From Mixophyes australis (taxonomy: Eukaryota > Chordata > Amphibia > Anura > Limnodynastidae): DNA of 64,000 nucleotides. A program made the translations under genes and the position numbers. Below are positions 46,635-57,960 of this stretch, piece by piece. How positions within the stretch are numbered: position 1 is the stretch's first letter; every line of letters begins with the position of its first letter. The stretch lies in assembly GCA_036250195.1 (NCBI GenBank), contig JAVHZZ010000009.1, positions 101,330,771 to 101,394,770 on the forward strand. Direction: 5' to 3'. Under the pieces are notes generated by a model. The model worked only from the letters and a program-made list of their open reading frames with translations, was not told where the DNA came from and did no database searches.

Positions 46635-46890
46635 TACTGGAGACTCCCAAATTCCGGGTATGTCTCCTGGACTCCCGGGACAGCAGGCAATTCTCCCTCT
46701 TCCTGCCCACTTCCTAGTGAAGTGGGCAGGATGTTAGCGCAATGACGTGATTCACGGTTATTTGCATCATTTTGGCCCTGCCCCATGGCAAAATGGCGAT
46801 TTTGTCACGGGGGTGGGGTCAAATAAGGCGATTCCCCACGCCCAGCACCCTCCCACCCTCACGCCACACCCCGCCTCTCGTATGATACTG
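46635..46890. repeat. Unclassified GC-richer interspersed repeat
   Basis: It contains TCCTGCCCACTTCC, mirrored at once by GAAGTGGGCAGGA (a small hairpin near 46700-46730), then alternating ATGACGTGATTC, TTTGGCCCTGCCCC and GTCACGGGGGTGGGG words. The style is that of amphibian repeats. No termini were resolved. Confidence 0.5.
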
Positions 46891-46894
46891 ATTC

Positions 46895-47390
46895 AGATTA
46901 CATATATACTAACTTCTATTACTTTATTCATAAATTCTCTTAAAGGATTCCTTCTCTTTTAAATAATCATATCACCTAGTAGTAGTAGTGTGTAAGACAA
47001 GTAACAATGCATTTAGCCTTTTGATGTCACAGGAATAATTGAAAGCAGGGATAATTAAACAAAGTATTACATTAATTGTACATTAAATATGAGTGAAGCA
47101 GCTATATTTCACACACATTGAATTCCACAATGGAAAAGGCTGTTTCACTAAGGCGCAAGGTTCTGACAATGCAATCTTCAAGTTCCACTTTGGTTTGTCA
47201 TTCCTCAGAATGCAATTCCGCACTGTGGAACTTAGGTAGAGCTGGATGCTATTTACAATCCAAACATTAGCATGATAAGACAAACACATGAAAAAGTGTA
47301 TTTATGTGCACATGTACAGTCAGCCGCAACTCATGATACTACAACACTAGCATATACACCATGTTTATGTCAAGAGCAATGAGTGTAGCG
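46895..47390. other. AT-rich DNA with nothing recognised
   Basis: No gene was seen. CACTAGCATATACACCAT near 47345 resembles a segment at 54878, pointing to an old shared repeat. Confidence 0.35.
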
Positions 47391-47465
47391 CAGAGATGTG
47401 GATAGTAAAGCGCTACAGAATCTGGCGCTATGTAAATAAATGTTGATGAATGCTGATGATGATGA
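47391..47465 (+). mobile_element. SINE/L2 3' tail fragment
   Basis: AGCGCTACAGAATCTGGCGC followed by TATGTAAATAAATG and degenerate GATGAT units matches the 3' end of the V-SINE at 29052-29411. The head and central domain are missing. Confidence 0.7.
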
Positions 47466-47491
47466 GGTCTAGTAGTGAACGTGCAAGTCAC

Positions 47492-47493
<2 letters not shown>

Positions 47494-47521
<28 letters not shown>
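47494..47521. repeat. (TA)n microsatellite
   Basis: A short alternating TA run. Confidence 0.93.
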
Positions 47522-47522
<1 letters not shown>

Positions 47523-47698
47523 ACAACAATTCAAACTAAATGCATATATCTATTTTCCCCTTTAAAAACCCTTTTCTGCCACAGTCCAACTGGAAAAATC
47601 AATGAAATAATAGATGGTAAATGACTGCCTATAGTATAGCAGCCACACTAATGAATTGAATAACACTAAACACTCCCTTTCCCACTCCCTAGGGAATT

Positions 47699-47699
<1 letters not shown>

Positions 47700-47749
<50 letters not shown>

Positions 47750-47750
47750 A
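47700..47750 (+). repeat. (TG)n microsatellite
   Basis: About 24 TG units with one TTTG interruption. Confidence 0.95.
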
Positions 47751-48061
47751 ATATAGTGTGTCTCTCACCTCCTCATTCACAGCAGTGCCTCCTTATAAAT
47801 CATTATTTGTGACTATAGGGGAATGTCTGGGGTCACGAACATCAGGGAGAGATTTGGATAACTCCCTGCCCACCACCAACTGTGACCACAAACATTAAAT
47901 GACAGATAACTCACAAATTGGTGAAGAAGCCACCTGCTAGAAAGGAGAATCCACAAACACACAATTAGAATTGGCTTCTTAGTGCTGCTGATCATCACCA
48001 TTGCGCCTTGTTGCACCAGCCCTCCAGTACCTACTTCTTCTGGCAGGTGTACATGCATCTG

Positions 48062-49170
48062 CAGTGTCGGACTGGGGCATGAAGGGCCCACCGGGGGACT
48101 TCAAACGCCAGGGGCCCACCATAGGGGGTGGGGCCAGCCATCATAGAGGTGAGACCAGACACTAGAGGGGGAGTGGTCAGCCCACAAAGGACAGCTAGCA
48201 CCATAGTGTAGTATATAAAGAATGCAGTGTGCATATAAAGAGTACACAGTCTTGACCTGCCCCTTAGATTGGGCAGAACAGTCACCAAAAATCGGGATTG
48301 TCCCACTAACCTGTGGCACTCCAGGTGTTGTGAAACTACAAGCCCCAGCATGCTTTGCCAAAATATAGCAGCTTACTGCTGGAAGGGTATGCTGGGACTT
48401 GTAGTTTCAACCTGGAGTGCCACAGGTTAGCCAAGCCTGCACTAGACACAGAACGTTTGACAGACTGTCCTACCTGTTCTTGTCACTTTTACCACCTGTG
48501 GCTTCTGGTTTCTTTAGTTGTGGCTTGTCTGGATCCTGGAATCTTGGGGGCACTATTTGGAAAAAATAATGGGTACATTTAGAAAATTCCAACCAGCTCC
48601 GGCGTTAAATCAATAGGACCCACAATTAATACTTAGGCCTTCCTCCAGCCCCAATATTAAAGTAATAGAATTCCCATTTAATAAACCTATTTCCCTCCCT
48701 CCAGACAGCTCCTGCAATAAATTAATTGCAATTACGTATAAAAAATATACCTATTTCCTGCAACCATCACTGCCATTAAAAAATTCATATTCACATTTAA
48801 TAAATAGACCTCATGCTCCTCAAACTCAGACCCACATTCAATTAATAGCCCCCAAACCACCCCATCTTAAATTAATAGTCCCCACTATAAAATTAAATTG
48901 TTCCACTATCACCCTACAAACAAAATAGCACTCAATATTTAGCCCTACTTCATTACCCTGTTCCAGCTTCTTTCTTCTCTTCTTCTCTTCTCTCTTCTGT
49001 CTTCTTGCCGACTCCTCTCTGCGGTGCTCCTCACTGAACATTCAGTGCGAACGGAGCAGAGAGGAGGGGCGCCGGCGCCGCGGTCACGTGAGTAATTTTT
49101 TTTTTTAAGTTTCCCATTCCCCCCACTAACAAATAGGGGAGTGATCAGGATCGGGGCGAGTCCAACTCTG
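48062..49170. mobile_element. 1.1-kb hAT non-autonomous element with perfect 8-bp duplication
   Basis: The left end is CAGTGTCGGACTGGGG and the right end, reversed, is CAGAGTTGGACTCGCC. TGCATCTG flanks both sides (48054-48061 and 49171-49178), fitting the hAT superfamily. It contains a separate fold-back (48308-48428) and a long AT-rich body with AATTAATAG words that also occur at about 57640-57770. No transposase is encoded. Confidence 0.92.
48308..48428. repeat. Inverted repeat nested in the hAT element
   Basis: Arms 48308-48352 and 48389-48428 pair through AACCTGTGGCACTCCAGGTG and AACTACAAG.CCCAGCAT. It may be an independent fold-back insertion. Confidence 0.85.
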
Positions 49171-49179
49171 TGCATCTGC

Positions 49180-49780
49180 CCTTACTGTATTGGTCTATGC
49201 CCGCACCTTCTCTCCCTCATTCCACCTCTCCAGTCATAAGGCATAAAATCACTGGATGAGTGACATTATGGTTGACAGTACTAGTTTGTTTTACACAGCT
49301 AACTTATTTTTTTAACCTCTTTGATCCCAATATGGTAGAATTATAATATTTTGTAAAACGCCGATGACACTAAACAACTTGTTTCTAATGTTTTACTGTC
49401 AGGAGCTTTATATATACGATAACAGCCACATTAACCTATTTACCATGCTTGCTAGAAATACAGTTAGTCAGAGAAAAACAGTACTATTTCCATAAATATT
49501 TATTTGCATTCAGCGTAGACACTGGCTAGCTGACAAATATTAACCCAGTGGGTGAGAATCGGCTCAGCATCCTATTAGAAACATTTTAAAGGAAAGAAAA
49601 TGTAGGTAGCCCAGTTGCCCAGCCCAAGGTAGCCCACCCCTACCCCCCAGCCAATGAGCATAGACATCATAGCGCTGCCTACTTTGAGTTTAGTTATCAT
49701 GGCAATTACTAGTCAGCAAACACAGTGATTGCACAAGTGACGGGAGTAAGAATTCTATTGTGTCTCTATATGTTGTTATA
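49180..49780. other. Unassigned DNA
   Basis: No gene or repeat boundary was recognised. Confidence 0.4.
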
Positions 49781-49784
49781 ATTA

Positions 49785-50145
49785 TTATTATTAATTTTTA
49801 TTTATAGGGCGCCACTAGGTATCCGTAGCGCCGTACAGGGAAAAACAAAATTACAATACAAAGGTGAGACAGCACAATACAGTAAACAAAACACACAGTA
49901 ACTCAGTGAGCTCAAAGCACAGCTAGATGGGCGGGGGAGGGGAGAGGGGAAGGTCCCGCATACGGCGGAGCCCAAGAGGGAGGGCACGGTTGGCAGGGAA
50001 ACCCCCAGAGTGGAGAGGAGGGAGCAAGAGGGAACGGGGAGAAGAAGGTCCTAGAGGAGGAGGGCAAGGTAGCTGGAGAGCAGAGTTAAAAGTGGTGAAG
50101 ACAGGAGGAGAGATGACCCTGCTCAAAGGAGCGTACAATATAAGG
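49785..50145 (-). mobile_element. L2/CR1 LINE 3' UTR fragment, copy 2
   Basis: Collinear with 17495-17835 in the same orientation and better preserved. The minus strand runs from ATTGTACGCTCCTTTGAGCA to CTACGGATACCTAGTGGCGC and then TATAAATA. Minus- and plus-strand frames over it (75-98 codons) are not genes. Confidence 0.75.
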
Positions 50146-50149
50146 CGTA

Positions 50150-51540
50150 TAATCAAATTATGTTGGTGTTTCTATTGTCTTGTCATTAGACACAGCAATG
50201 CTGTGTACCGCATTAAGCAATAGATAAGAAGCATGCATTAGCATTATCAAATTAAAATAAAAAGGAAAACACAAAATTGTCATGATTGTGATACCATTTA
50301 ATGGCTAACATTTCAGGGCAAGCATACATGTTTTTGCCAAACCTCTCTAGGTGCTGTTGCGTGTGAAGTCTTTGTGCCCTTTTGCATGCGATTTGTGTTA
50401 CAGTGTTTTCATGTTCCATAATTCACAAATAATATAGTGTACAATATAATGGTTTTGTTGGATATTTGACCATATTTATTTTGCCACTACTTGTTTCACC
50501 AAGAACAGGACAGACAGTCGGTAATCCTACTGATCATCACTGCTAGACAGTGTGCACAATGCTCTGGTTGACATACAGGTTCAGAACATATAGAAGACCC
50601 TGCTAATACAATAGTATTTGTTGCCTTGAATTTCTTTAAAACATTTGTTTGCAAGAAGGAATTAAGAGGCAGATTTCACAAGCCTTAAGGGACAATTATG
50701 TTCAGGTTTGTTAGACTCCAATTGTGTGCTTAATTGAAACCCTAAATGACACATTCAATAGCACAGTCAACAGAACAGCACTTTACATACAACATTTGCC
50801 ATTAACACCTGAATAAAGTGGTTTACTTTATTAAACCAGCAGTTAGACTAGGGAAATTATCTATGCATGGGACTTGATTAATGGATACTTCATATTCTGA
50901 AAATAATTATTAGAAAAGTGTTCTGCCCTCCCACTTTAAAATTCCATGTCAGAATTTGGATGCTGATATTTTTTTGACTTAACAGCTTATCAATATATGC
51001 CTTTATCCCCTATTGGACCATATTGGGAATAAAGATGGGTCTTTATTAAGGTGTTGTAGGAACTAGAAGGGCATTTTGGGATGCATATTGGGAATTAATT
51101 GAAATTAATGGAAATATTATTGTTTAATAATATTAAATAAATTACAGGGAAACAAATCCAACAAATTATAACAGAATATATCCTTCTCTGGGTCTTCTGC
51201 TAATTGATGTATTGGTTATGACAATATTGAGCCTATATGGTAAGTTTGATGGACCAACCCTAAAGCGCAACAACTATGGGTAAATTGATTATAACAATTA
51301 AGTGAATTCTTTGATAGACTTATATAGGACGGCAGGCTTCAAAATGTAGGTGATATAAGTGCGTCAGTGATCTCATAGGCTGTATTACCACCCCAGATGG
51401 AAAACAGGTGACCTGCCATAGTTTATGGTTATGTCTCTGAGGAATAAACTCTGTTGTATGGAAAAATCAGTCGCACTTGATACTGGAGAATCCTTTGAAC
51501 TTACAACCATCTATGACTAATGGATAACCTCTTCATATTA
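50150..51540. other. AT-rich DNA with nothing recognised
   Basis: No long open frame and no repeat were identified. Confidence 0.4.
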
Positions 51541-51893
51541 TCATCAATAATAAATATGCATCATGCTCCTGGGGTTAAATGCTCCGATTTTGAAAATCCA
51601 GCGATTTTCTCGTGGGTGTTTCATCTCGCAGATGCATTATAGTGAGGTTTGCTGTAAAATCGCCAGAGATATGTTTCTGTCATAATCGCTATTAACAAAA
51701 TCAAAATCAATAGAGATCAAAATCTCGACTGTTTGCCACTCTAGCTATACAAGTCTCAAATGTATGAAGCTGCGATTAAGCAGACTCTCCTGAGTTTGCT
51801 TTAAAAATTTCTAAATACAACACGCTGCATCCTCCCCACTAGGAATAACCAGCCCAGTGCTGAAAGCACTAGGGCTCTTCCTACCCCTGCGTG

Positions 51894-51973
51894 CTGAATT
51901 TAAAGTGGCAATGTTGGGCCCCTGCAGGTTAAGTGTTTAAACACTTAACCCAACATTGCCACTTTAAATTCAG
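51894..51973. repeat. Perfect hairpin with a 24-bp palindrome at its tip
   Basis: CTGAATTTAAAGTGGCAATG at the left and its complement at the right (arms 51894-51918 and 51949-51973) enclose a perfect 24-bp palindrome at 51927-51950, whose half-site is GGTTAAGTGTTT. The surrounding 51560-52190 has scattered GCGATT words and may be a degraded MITE. Confidence 0.9.
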
Positions 51974-52199
51974 ATAAATACAAGTCGCGATGACAGTAAA
52001 CAGTAGTGCCGGATACCTCTTAAATCAAAATCACTTGCGGTCATCATTTGGGTGCATCGGTGATCTGCAGAGTCGCTTTAAAGATAAGTCTATAAATATT
52101 GACATCGCTTTTTAAAACTTTTGTGTTTTTTTTGAAGGTGAAGTGGTTGTCGGAATAGTGGTAATCGTATTAACGATTACCACCGGTTTCTAATACAAG

Positions 52200-52900
52200 G
52201 AAAGCATATGATAGATATGTTTATATTATTTTTAAATAGAATATATATCGCACCGGGTAGACTCTATTCCTCCTTGTTTATTCATTATCAGGTTGATCAC
52301 TTATTATATCAACTGTACCGTTTATAAACATCGAAGGAGGGTGCACCCACACATACAAATCAATAGACTGAAATTGGAAAGAAAAAAAGGGCGAAAATGT
52401 GTTTTATGGGCACTCACAGTATAAACTTTAATACTTCTAAATTTTATTGATATGCATTAAAATATTATAGTTATTTCCAAAATTGTATGATCATTAAATA
52501 AACAAAAATGACATTTATTATCGAAATATTAAAAAAAGGAAAGTAATAAGTATATTGCTCTCTCAAAGTCTGCATGACCCCCTCACAGCAATGGAGTCAG
52601 CATACCAGTCGCTGTGGTCCCTCCCTAGTGGTGGCCCTTGGTGACCCATACACTTAAGAAGAAGAAGAAGAAGAAGAAGAAGGTAAAGTTGAAGTTTAAT
52701 TATGCTCCCTGACTTTCTCCTACCTAACCACATTTAGTAGTAAGAATGACCAAGTTTATAACACTAGTGAGTTTGAATTGAAATATTACAGCTTTGCTTA
52801 GTAACACTCCTCTTCTAGACACATAAGAGATGAATAATTGTTTAGCAATAAATACATTTCAAACATAAAACCAAGTAAAGATTGACATTTGGCTTATATT
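52200..52900. other. AT-rich DNA with a (GAA)n run
   Basis: Apart from an AGAAGA microsatellite at about 52653-52682, nothing was recognised. Confidence 0.45.
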
Positions 52901-52913
52901 GATGCAGTTGGTG

Positions 52914-53076
52914 CAGGGGCGGGCTGGGCTGGGGGGCAGGGGGACATCGCCCCCCCGGGCCGCTCAGAATCACGGCTGTTAGGGCCGCCCGCTCCCCGGG
53001 CCGCATCACGTGTCATGTGATGCAGCCGCCTGTGCGGCGTGTGCCCCCCGGGCTGACGTCCGTCAGCCCGCGCCCG
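52914..53076. mobile_element. hAT MITE, family A copy 2, perfect 8-bp duplication
   Basis: The element is 163 bp, begins CAGGGGCGGGCTGGGC and ends CAGCCCGCGCCCG. AGTTGGTG flanks it (52906-52913 and 53077-53084). Its core, ATCACGTGTCATGTGATGC, is shared with copy 3. It is strongly GC-rich within AT-rich DNA. Confidence 0.92.
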
Positions 53077-53084
53077 AGTTGGTG

Positions 53085-54770
53085 TTGGTGCAGTGCTGAT
53101 TTTATTTGCAAAGATAATTGACACATTTTACCTGCTAGATAAAATAATTATTCCCATCTTTCTCATCCTCCCTACCACCAAAGAAAATCAAATAGAGTTA
53201 CTCAACACTACTAAGTGTACTAGCTGTAGTGTTTGCCCACAAATACCTCCTTATAGTCCACCTATAGTCCACCTATAGCTCACCCATAACAGTCACAAAG
53301 CAATTTCCAGTTCCCTGGCATGTTGTTGGATCGATTCATATTACAGTCATAGGCATAATAAAATTAGCACTTGCCTAAGTTGCTTTGTCGAAATCCTAGT
53401 CCTAGCTACAGTGTACAGTACTCTTTTTGAAAACAAAAATTGAGGAAGAGAGTCCAAGGGGTAAAGATATTTTTAAATTTATTTATGTACATGTATAGAT
53501 TCTAGGTATCCCTGCCAGGCAGTGGTTGGCACTGGGTCTAGCAACTCTTTAAACTATAACAACTGCAAACTCCAAATGAATAGTAGTTAGCCAGCACAAA
53601 ATGTAAATGTTAATGTCTAGAATTAGAGAAATGGCACAGAGAGGATGTCAGGGAAGGTTCACAACCCAAAAAATCTTGGCGGGCAGTAATTGGCCCAGGA
53701 GCCAGTTGGATATGTTGTATATGTATGCTATTGTTTTTAGTTTCACCGTGGAACCCAAATTCAGCCTTGATAAATAAAGTCTTAATGTGCATAGATGAAA
53801 TGTAAGAGGTTGCTATGTAATTTTTGTTTATGCTCAAGCTTGTACTTTTGTTTTTTTAAATGTATGATGATGTTTATTTGCTCTCATGTATTTCACGTTG
53901 TTCCATTTTTGTTTTTTTATCTTTTTTTTTTACTGATTCTAAAAAATATGAAACAGAACCTCTAATTGCTACTGTATCTGCATATGCTGTATACAGCCTC
54001 TTTTTTCCCGTGTTTGCTTACAGTTCATTTATGCTAAAACTAAGACATTTGCTATATATTTTCTTTGTATGACTGTGATTGTTTGAATGTATTACCAGAC
54101 GCCAATGCTGGAAAGAGTCTTCTGTATAGTTTACACCAGATGTTTGAAAAATTTTCAATTATAAAAAGCACTAAGAAAAAACAGTTCATCTGCATACTTT
54201 GAATTGATTTACAATAGTAAAAAGCCATATGCACACATTTAAAAAAAAAAAACACAGAAAACCTGCTGAGAAGTTTAATTTAAATTTGCATTTATGTTTC
54301 AACCATAAAATATATGATATATTTGTCTTCACTTTTGTATGTCAGTTTTGCTGACCAAGTTTAAATCTTACACTGCGGAGCCTTCTCATTTTTGAGACAG
54401 CTCTGTGGATGCGTGCAATGTGGTTTCTATAGAGAAAAGAAGGTGATAATGACAACCAATTCTAGATAAACATCTTTATAAAACATACTGGAACTTTACC
54501 AGTGTGGCATCATTAACTCCGTTGCATAGGATGAATGGGGGTTTGTCCTGTGCAGTCTTAGAACATTTGTTGTGGATTAATTTCCAGTGACTCTATTATC
54601 ATAGTGGATTTCTCTCACTTCTATGTCACAGCGAATCAATTAAAAATAAGTTATAGCGCCTTTCAACACACTGTTTAAGATACCTTTTTATAAGATGATA
54701 CTGGTACATTTTGAGTACGGGGCATTGTAAGTATTGCTGAGGTGGGGCATTGCTAGAATGCAACTAGAAT
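53085..54770. other. AT-rich DNA with nothing recognised
   Basis: No gene or element was identified. Confidence 0.4.
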
Positions 54771-54869
54771 GTAGGAACTCATGTACAGTTGAACTCATTT
54801 GCATCCTGAATGTAAGTAGAAAAAAGTGCATTTGTGTGCTCAGTCGGATGCATCTCAAGGTGCCTACAG

Positions 54870-55560
54870 CTGTACATCACTAGCATATGCACCATCAGCT
54901 GGGGGGGCTAATCCATACTCTGCAAATCAGAGTATTCATCATCAATGCATCTTGGTGCACCAGCCTTCCAGCACTCAGAAGAGAATACACCTCTTTACAG
55001 CTGGCCATGCGTCTGCGCTCAGTCTACTTTAGTCATTATTACATACATACCCTTCCTGTGCTCGGACAATGCTTGCCCACACTTTTCCTCACCTGTTCCT
55101 CAGGCGCAGGCTGGCAGATTTCAGCCCAGGGGGCGCACAGGCGGCCGCATCACATGACCCGAGATGCGGCCGCGTCAATGATGACGCGGCCGCATCGTGT
55201 GTCATGTGATGCGGCCGCCAGTAAAAATCAGGCGATAGTGCATCCGGGGGGGCGGGCAGCCTGCCCTAACAGCGGTGAGACTGAGTGTCCCGGGCCCAGC
55301 CCGCCCCTGCTGTTCCTCCTCTTCAGTCATCCAGTTGTATAGAGTCATAATTGTATGATGCAATAAAATCTGCACAAGGACATGGACCACTTCTGATTCG
55401 CTAAGGAAGATAAATGTTGGTACGTGCTCTATTTTGTGTAAAATCGCTCTGCGCATGCCCAGAACTAATGTTGGTGCGCACCACAGAGGAAGCTTTAATT
55501 GGCTATCGCCAGTGTGCTGATACAACGTGAGAGGAGCATACAAATGGAAGATCTTTTTAT
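54870..55560. repeat. Older interspersed repeat hosting the 55.1-kb MITE
   Basis: CATCTTGGTGCACCAGCC and GGCCATGCGTCTGCGCTC at 54945-55020 resemble TTGTTGCACCAGCC and ACATGCATCTGC at 48010-48062, the host of the hAT element there. The MITE at 55101-55309 interrupts it. The class is not known to me. Confidence 0.4.
55101..55309. mobile_element. hAT MITE, family A copy 3, perfect 8-bp duplication
   Basis: The element is 209 bp, begins CAGGCGCAGGCTGGC and ends GCCCAGCCCGCCCCTG. CTGTTCCT flanks it (55093-55100 and 55310-55317). The internal fold-back carries four GCGGCCGC octamers (55141, 55166, 55186 and 55211). Confidence 0.92.
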
Positions 55561-56069
55561 TCAGCGCCCAGCTCTGGATGAGATTTTAACAACAAGATAA
55601 TGCATATTAACAGCAAACAATCGTGGTTGAGGTCTAGAGGGTGTGTGGATATTCTCTATTCACTCACGCTCCATCCTCCCGCTGTTGTCAGGAACTGTAT
55701 TGCTCAATGTGAACACTCTCACCTCTATTGATTTGGAACTGTCTCTATTGGATTAAGTGAAGCCAGAACTAACTTCAGAGCTCTTGAAGTAGCCTATTAC
55801 TGACTATTATTCACTCCATTTGGTTGGTTATTACTCTCCTATTGTTGGTAATTATTTGTTACTGCTAATTAACATTATTTTTTATGTTCTATTTCGTTCA
55901 TAAGTTACTATTTATGTTAATTAAATAAATTATGTGTTTTTATATGTTTGATTGATTTTATTGGTGTTTCATACAGAACTTAATAAGAGATTTAGGTGTC
56001 ATATGTGCAGTATATTGTTTTGTCTTGCATGACCAGGACTAGACAATTAACCAGTGAACGAAGCAACAT

Positions 56070-56180
56070 CCAATTCATCTTCGAACACAAAGGACCGTTA
56101 CTACAGACTATGATTTATAGGGCGGAACAGGGAGGGTACTGGGCATATGTCCGCAGCCAATGTACAATAAGGGCATGCTA
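56070..56180. repeat. Interspersed repeat D, copy 2
   Basis: It is the reverse complement of 28900-29000 with about 80 percent agreement by eye. It includes GGGCGGAACAGGGAGGGTAC and TACAATAAGGGCATGCTAA. The open frame over it (55996-56181) is paralleled by one in the other copy, but no function is apparent. Confidence 0.6.
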
Positions 56181-56547
56181 AACTCAAGCACAATGTCCAA
56201 TTCAAGCTTTTGGCATCTCAAAGGTACCATATAAATTCAACCATTTTCCCTGGCACCATAGATGTATGGTCAAGTCAAGATAATTCACAATAAATGACCT
56301 CGGTATATTAGAAGCCCAGTAACTTTAGTGGCTTCACAAAGTTGCAAGAAAGCCAATGGTATAAGAAGCATGTAATGCTGTTGCCATATTAGCCAGCTCC
56401 GGGCATACTTAATTGAATGCAATAGCATTTTATGCTCATCCCTTTCATCTCTTTCATGCACAGGACTTCATGGACTTCCCTATTCATCCACAAGTAATAA
56501 TTGAACTTTTTTACCCTGGGATGAGAATCTCAGTGCAAGATATAGCA

Positions 56548-56725
56548 GGGGGTAAATGTATCAAGCTGAGAGTTTTCCGGCGGGTTTGAAAAACCAATCA
56601 GATTCTAGCTATCATTTAGTTAGTACATTCTCCAAAATGACAGCTGGAATCTGATTGGTTGCAATAGGCAACATCTCCACTTTTCAAACCCGCCGGGAAA
56701 CTCTCAGCTTGATACATTTACCCCC
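56548..56725. mobile_element. Palindromic MITE, family B copy 3
   Basis: The ends are GGGGGTAAATGTATCAAGCT and its complement. The inner arms carry the family B words CAACCAATCAGATTCTAG-type and GGCAACATCTCCAC. The left arm has lost the GTTGCCTATAG part. Confidence 0.87.
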
Positions 56726-56729
56726 AGAT

Positions 56730-57330
56730 CTAGAAATGTATTTTCTGGTAGTATTAAAGAAAACATACTCCCCTCAAATATAATGTTTTACGATATTGTT
56801 ACTAACAGCAAGAAAGTAATATTACAAGCTTTCTACTGAAGGTATAGTTTTGTTGTCCCACGTGCACACGTGTAATTTACGCTCCCAGCTTAAATTGCAA
56901 CCTTCCAAATCTAATTCTCCAAACAGAAGTCGCTGCTATTTTTTAGTCCCGCTGGAATAGTTCAATGACGTGACCCAGTGTGTGCCACTGCCAGAGGATG
57001 AATGTCCAAGATACAGAGGAGTTCCTAGCTCTAGATCGCCCACCAAACCCTTCACTCTCCAAATAGCACACCAAATACTTTTTCTGCATCTGCTCGCAAT
57101 CCAGGCAACACTTTTGTAAATACACTCTCTACACCGGTTAAATATGATTTTATTATCTCTTCCTACAAAGCAAAATTTATATTTGCCCCAATTTGGCACT
57201 TTCACAGATGATCCGTGCTACTCCTGTTAGTAAAAAGCAGTCAGTAGATCATAATATGCTGGTTTACATGATTTGGGTTCTAGGTTTAAGTAGCTATCTC
57301 CATTGCATAAACAATGTTAGGATCACATTT
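56730..57330. other. Unassigned DNA
   Basis: The minus-strand frame at 56936-57205 (89 codons) has no recognised domain and no repeat edge was found. Confidence 0.35.
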
Positions 57331-57339
57331 ATCAGTAAA

Positions 57340-57960
57340 GCAGCATAAAGCTGGACTTACTATGCCTTCCGACTGTTCTAAATCAGGACAAATCCTAACA
57401 ATCCTGAAAATCATCCAAAATCAGGGATGTCCTATTAGACTACAGACAGTTGTCAGACATTGCTGTTCACTCCTACCTGTTCTTGTAGCTTTAACTACCT
57501 ACTGCTGCTGGTTTATTAAGCTTTATTGCTACATTTCTGGATCCTGGATTGTTGGAACTCTGTTCATAAAAAGATATGTACTATTCACTTCCTAGAAAAC
57601 TGAGCAACTCTACGCCTTCCTACCTCAAACAGCCCCAACATTAAATCAATAGCATTCATGTTTCATAATTAGGTCTCTTATCGTGAGCAAGCTCTAATAT
57701 CAAATTAATAGCATTAACATTTAATAATAGTCCTATTGCCCCTCAGTAAGCCCAAACATCAAATTAATGACATACCGCACCATTACCTGCTCAACATTAA
57801 GCTGTTGACACCAGTCTCTACAAAACATTACTCCCCACGAGGCCCTGCACAATATTAAAACCTCTACATGAGCTCCCACATAACAAAAAGCCCCCACTAA
57901 TCCCCTCACTCAGCATATTACTATTCCCCCCCAACATACTAACCAACTCTGTAGAATTCT
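57340..57960. repeat. Diverged relative of the interior of the 48.1-kb hAT element
   Basis: The order of TTCTGGATCCTGGA..TTGG, AAATCAATAGCATT and AATTAATAGCATTAACATTT words parallels 48525-48860. Ends are not visible, so it is a partial or very old copy. Confidence 0.45.
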
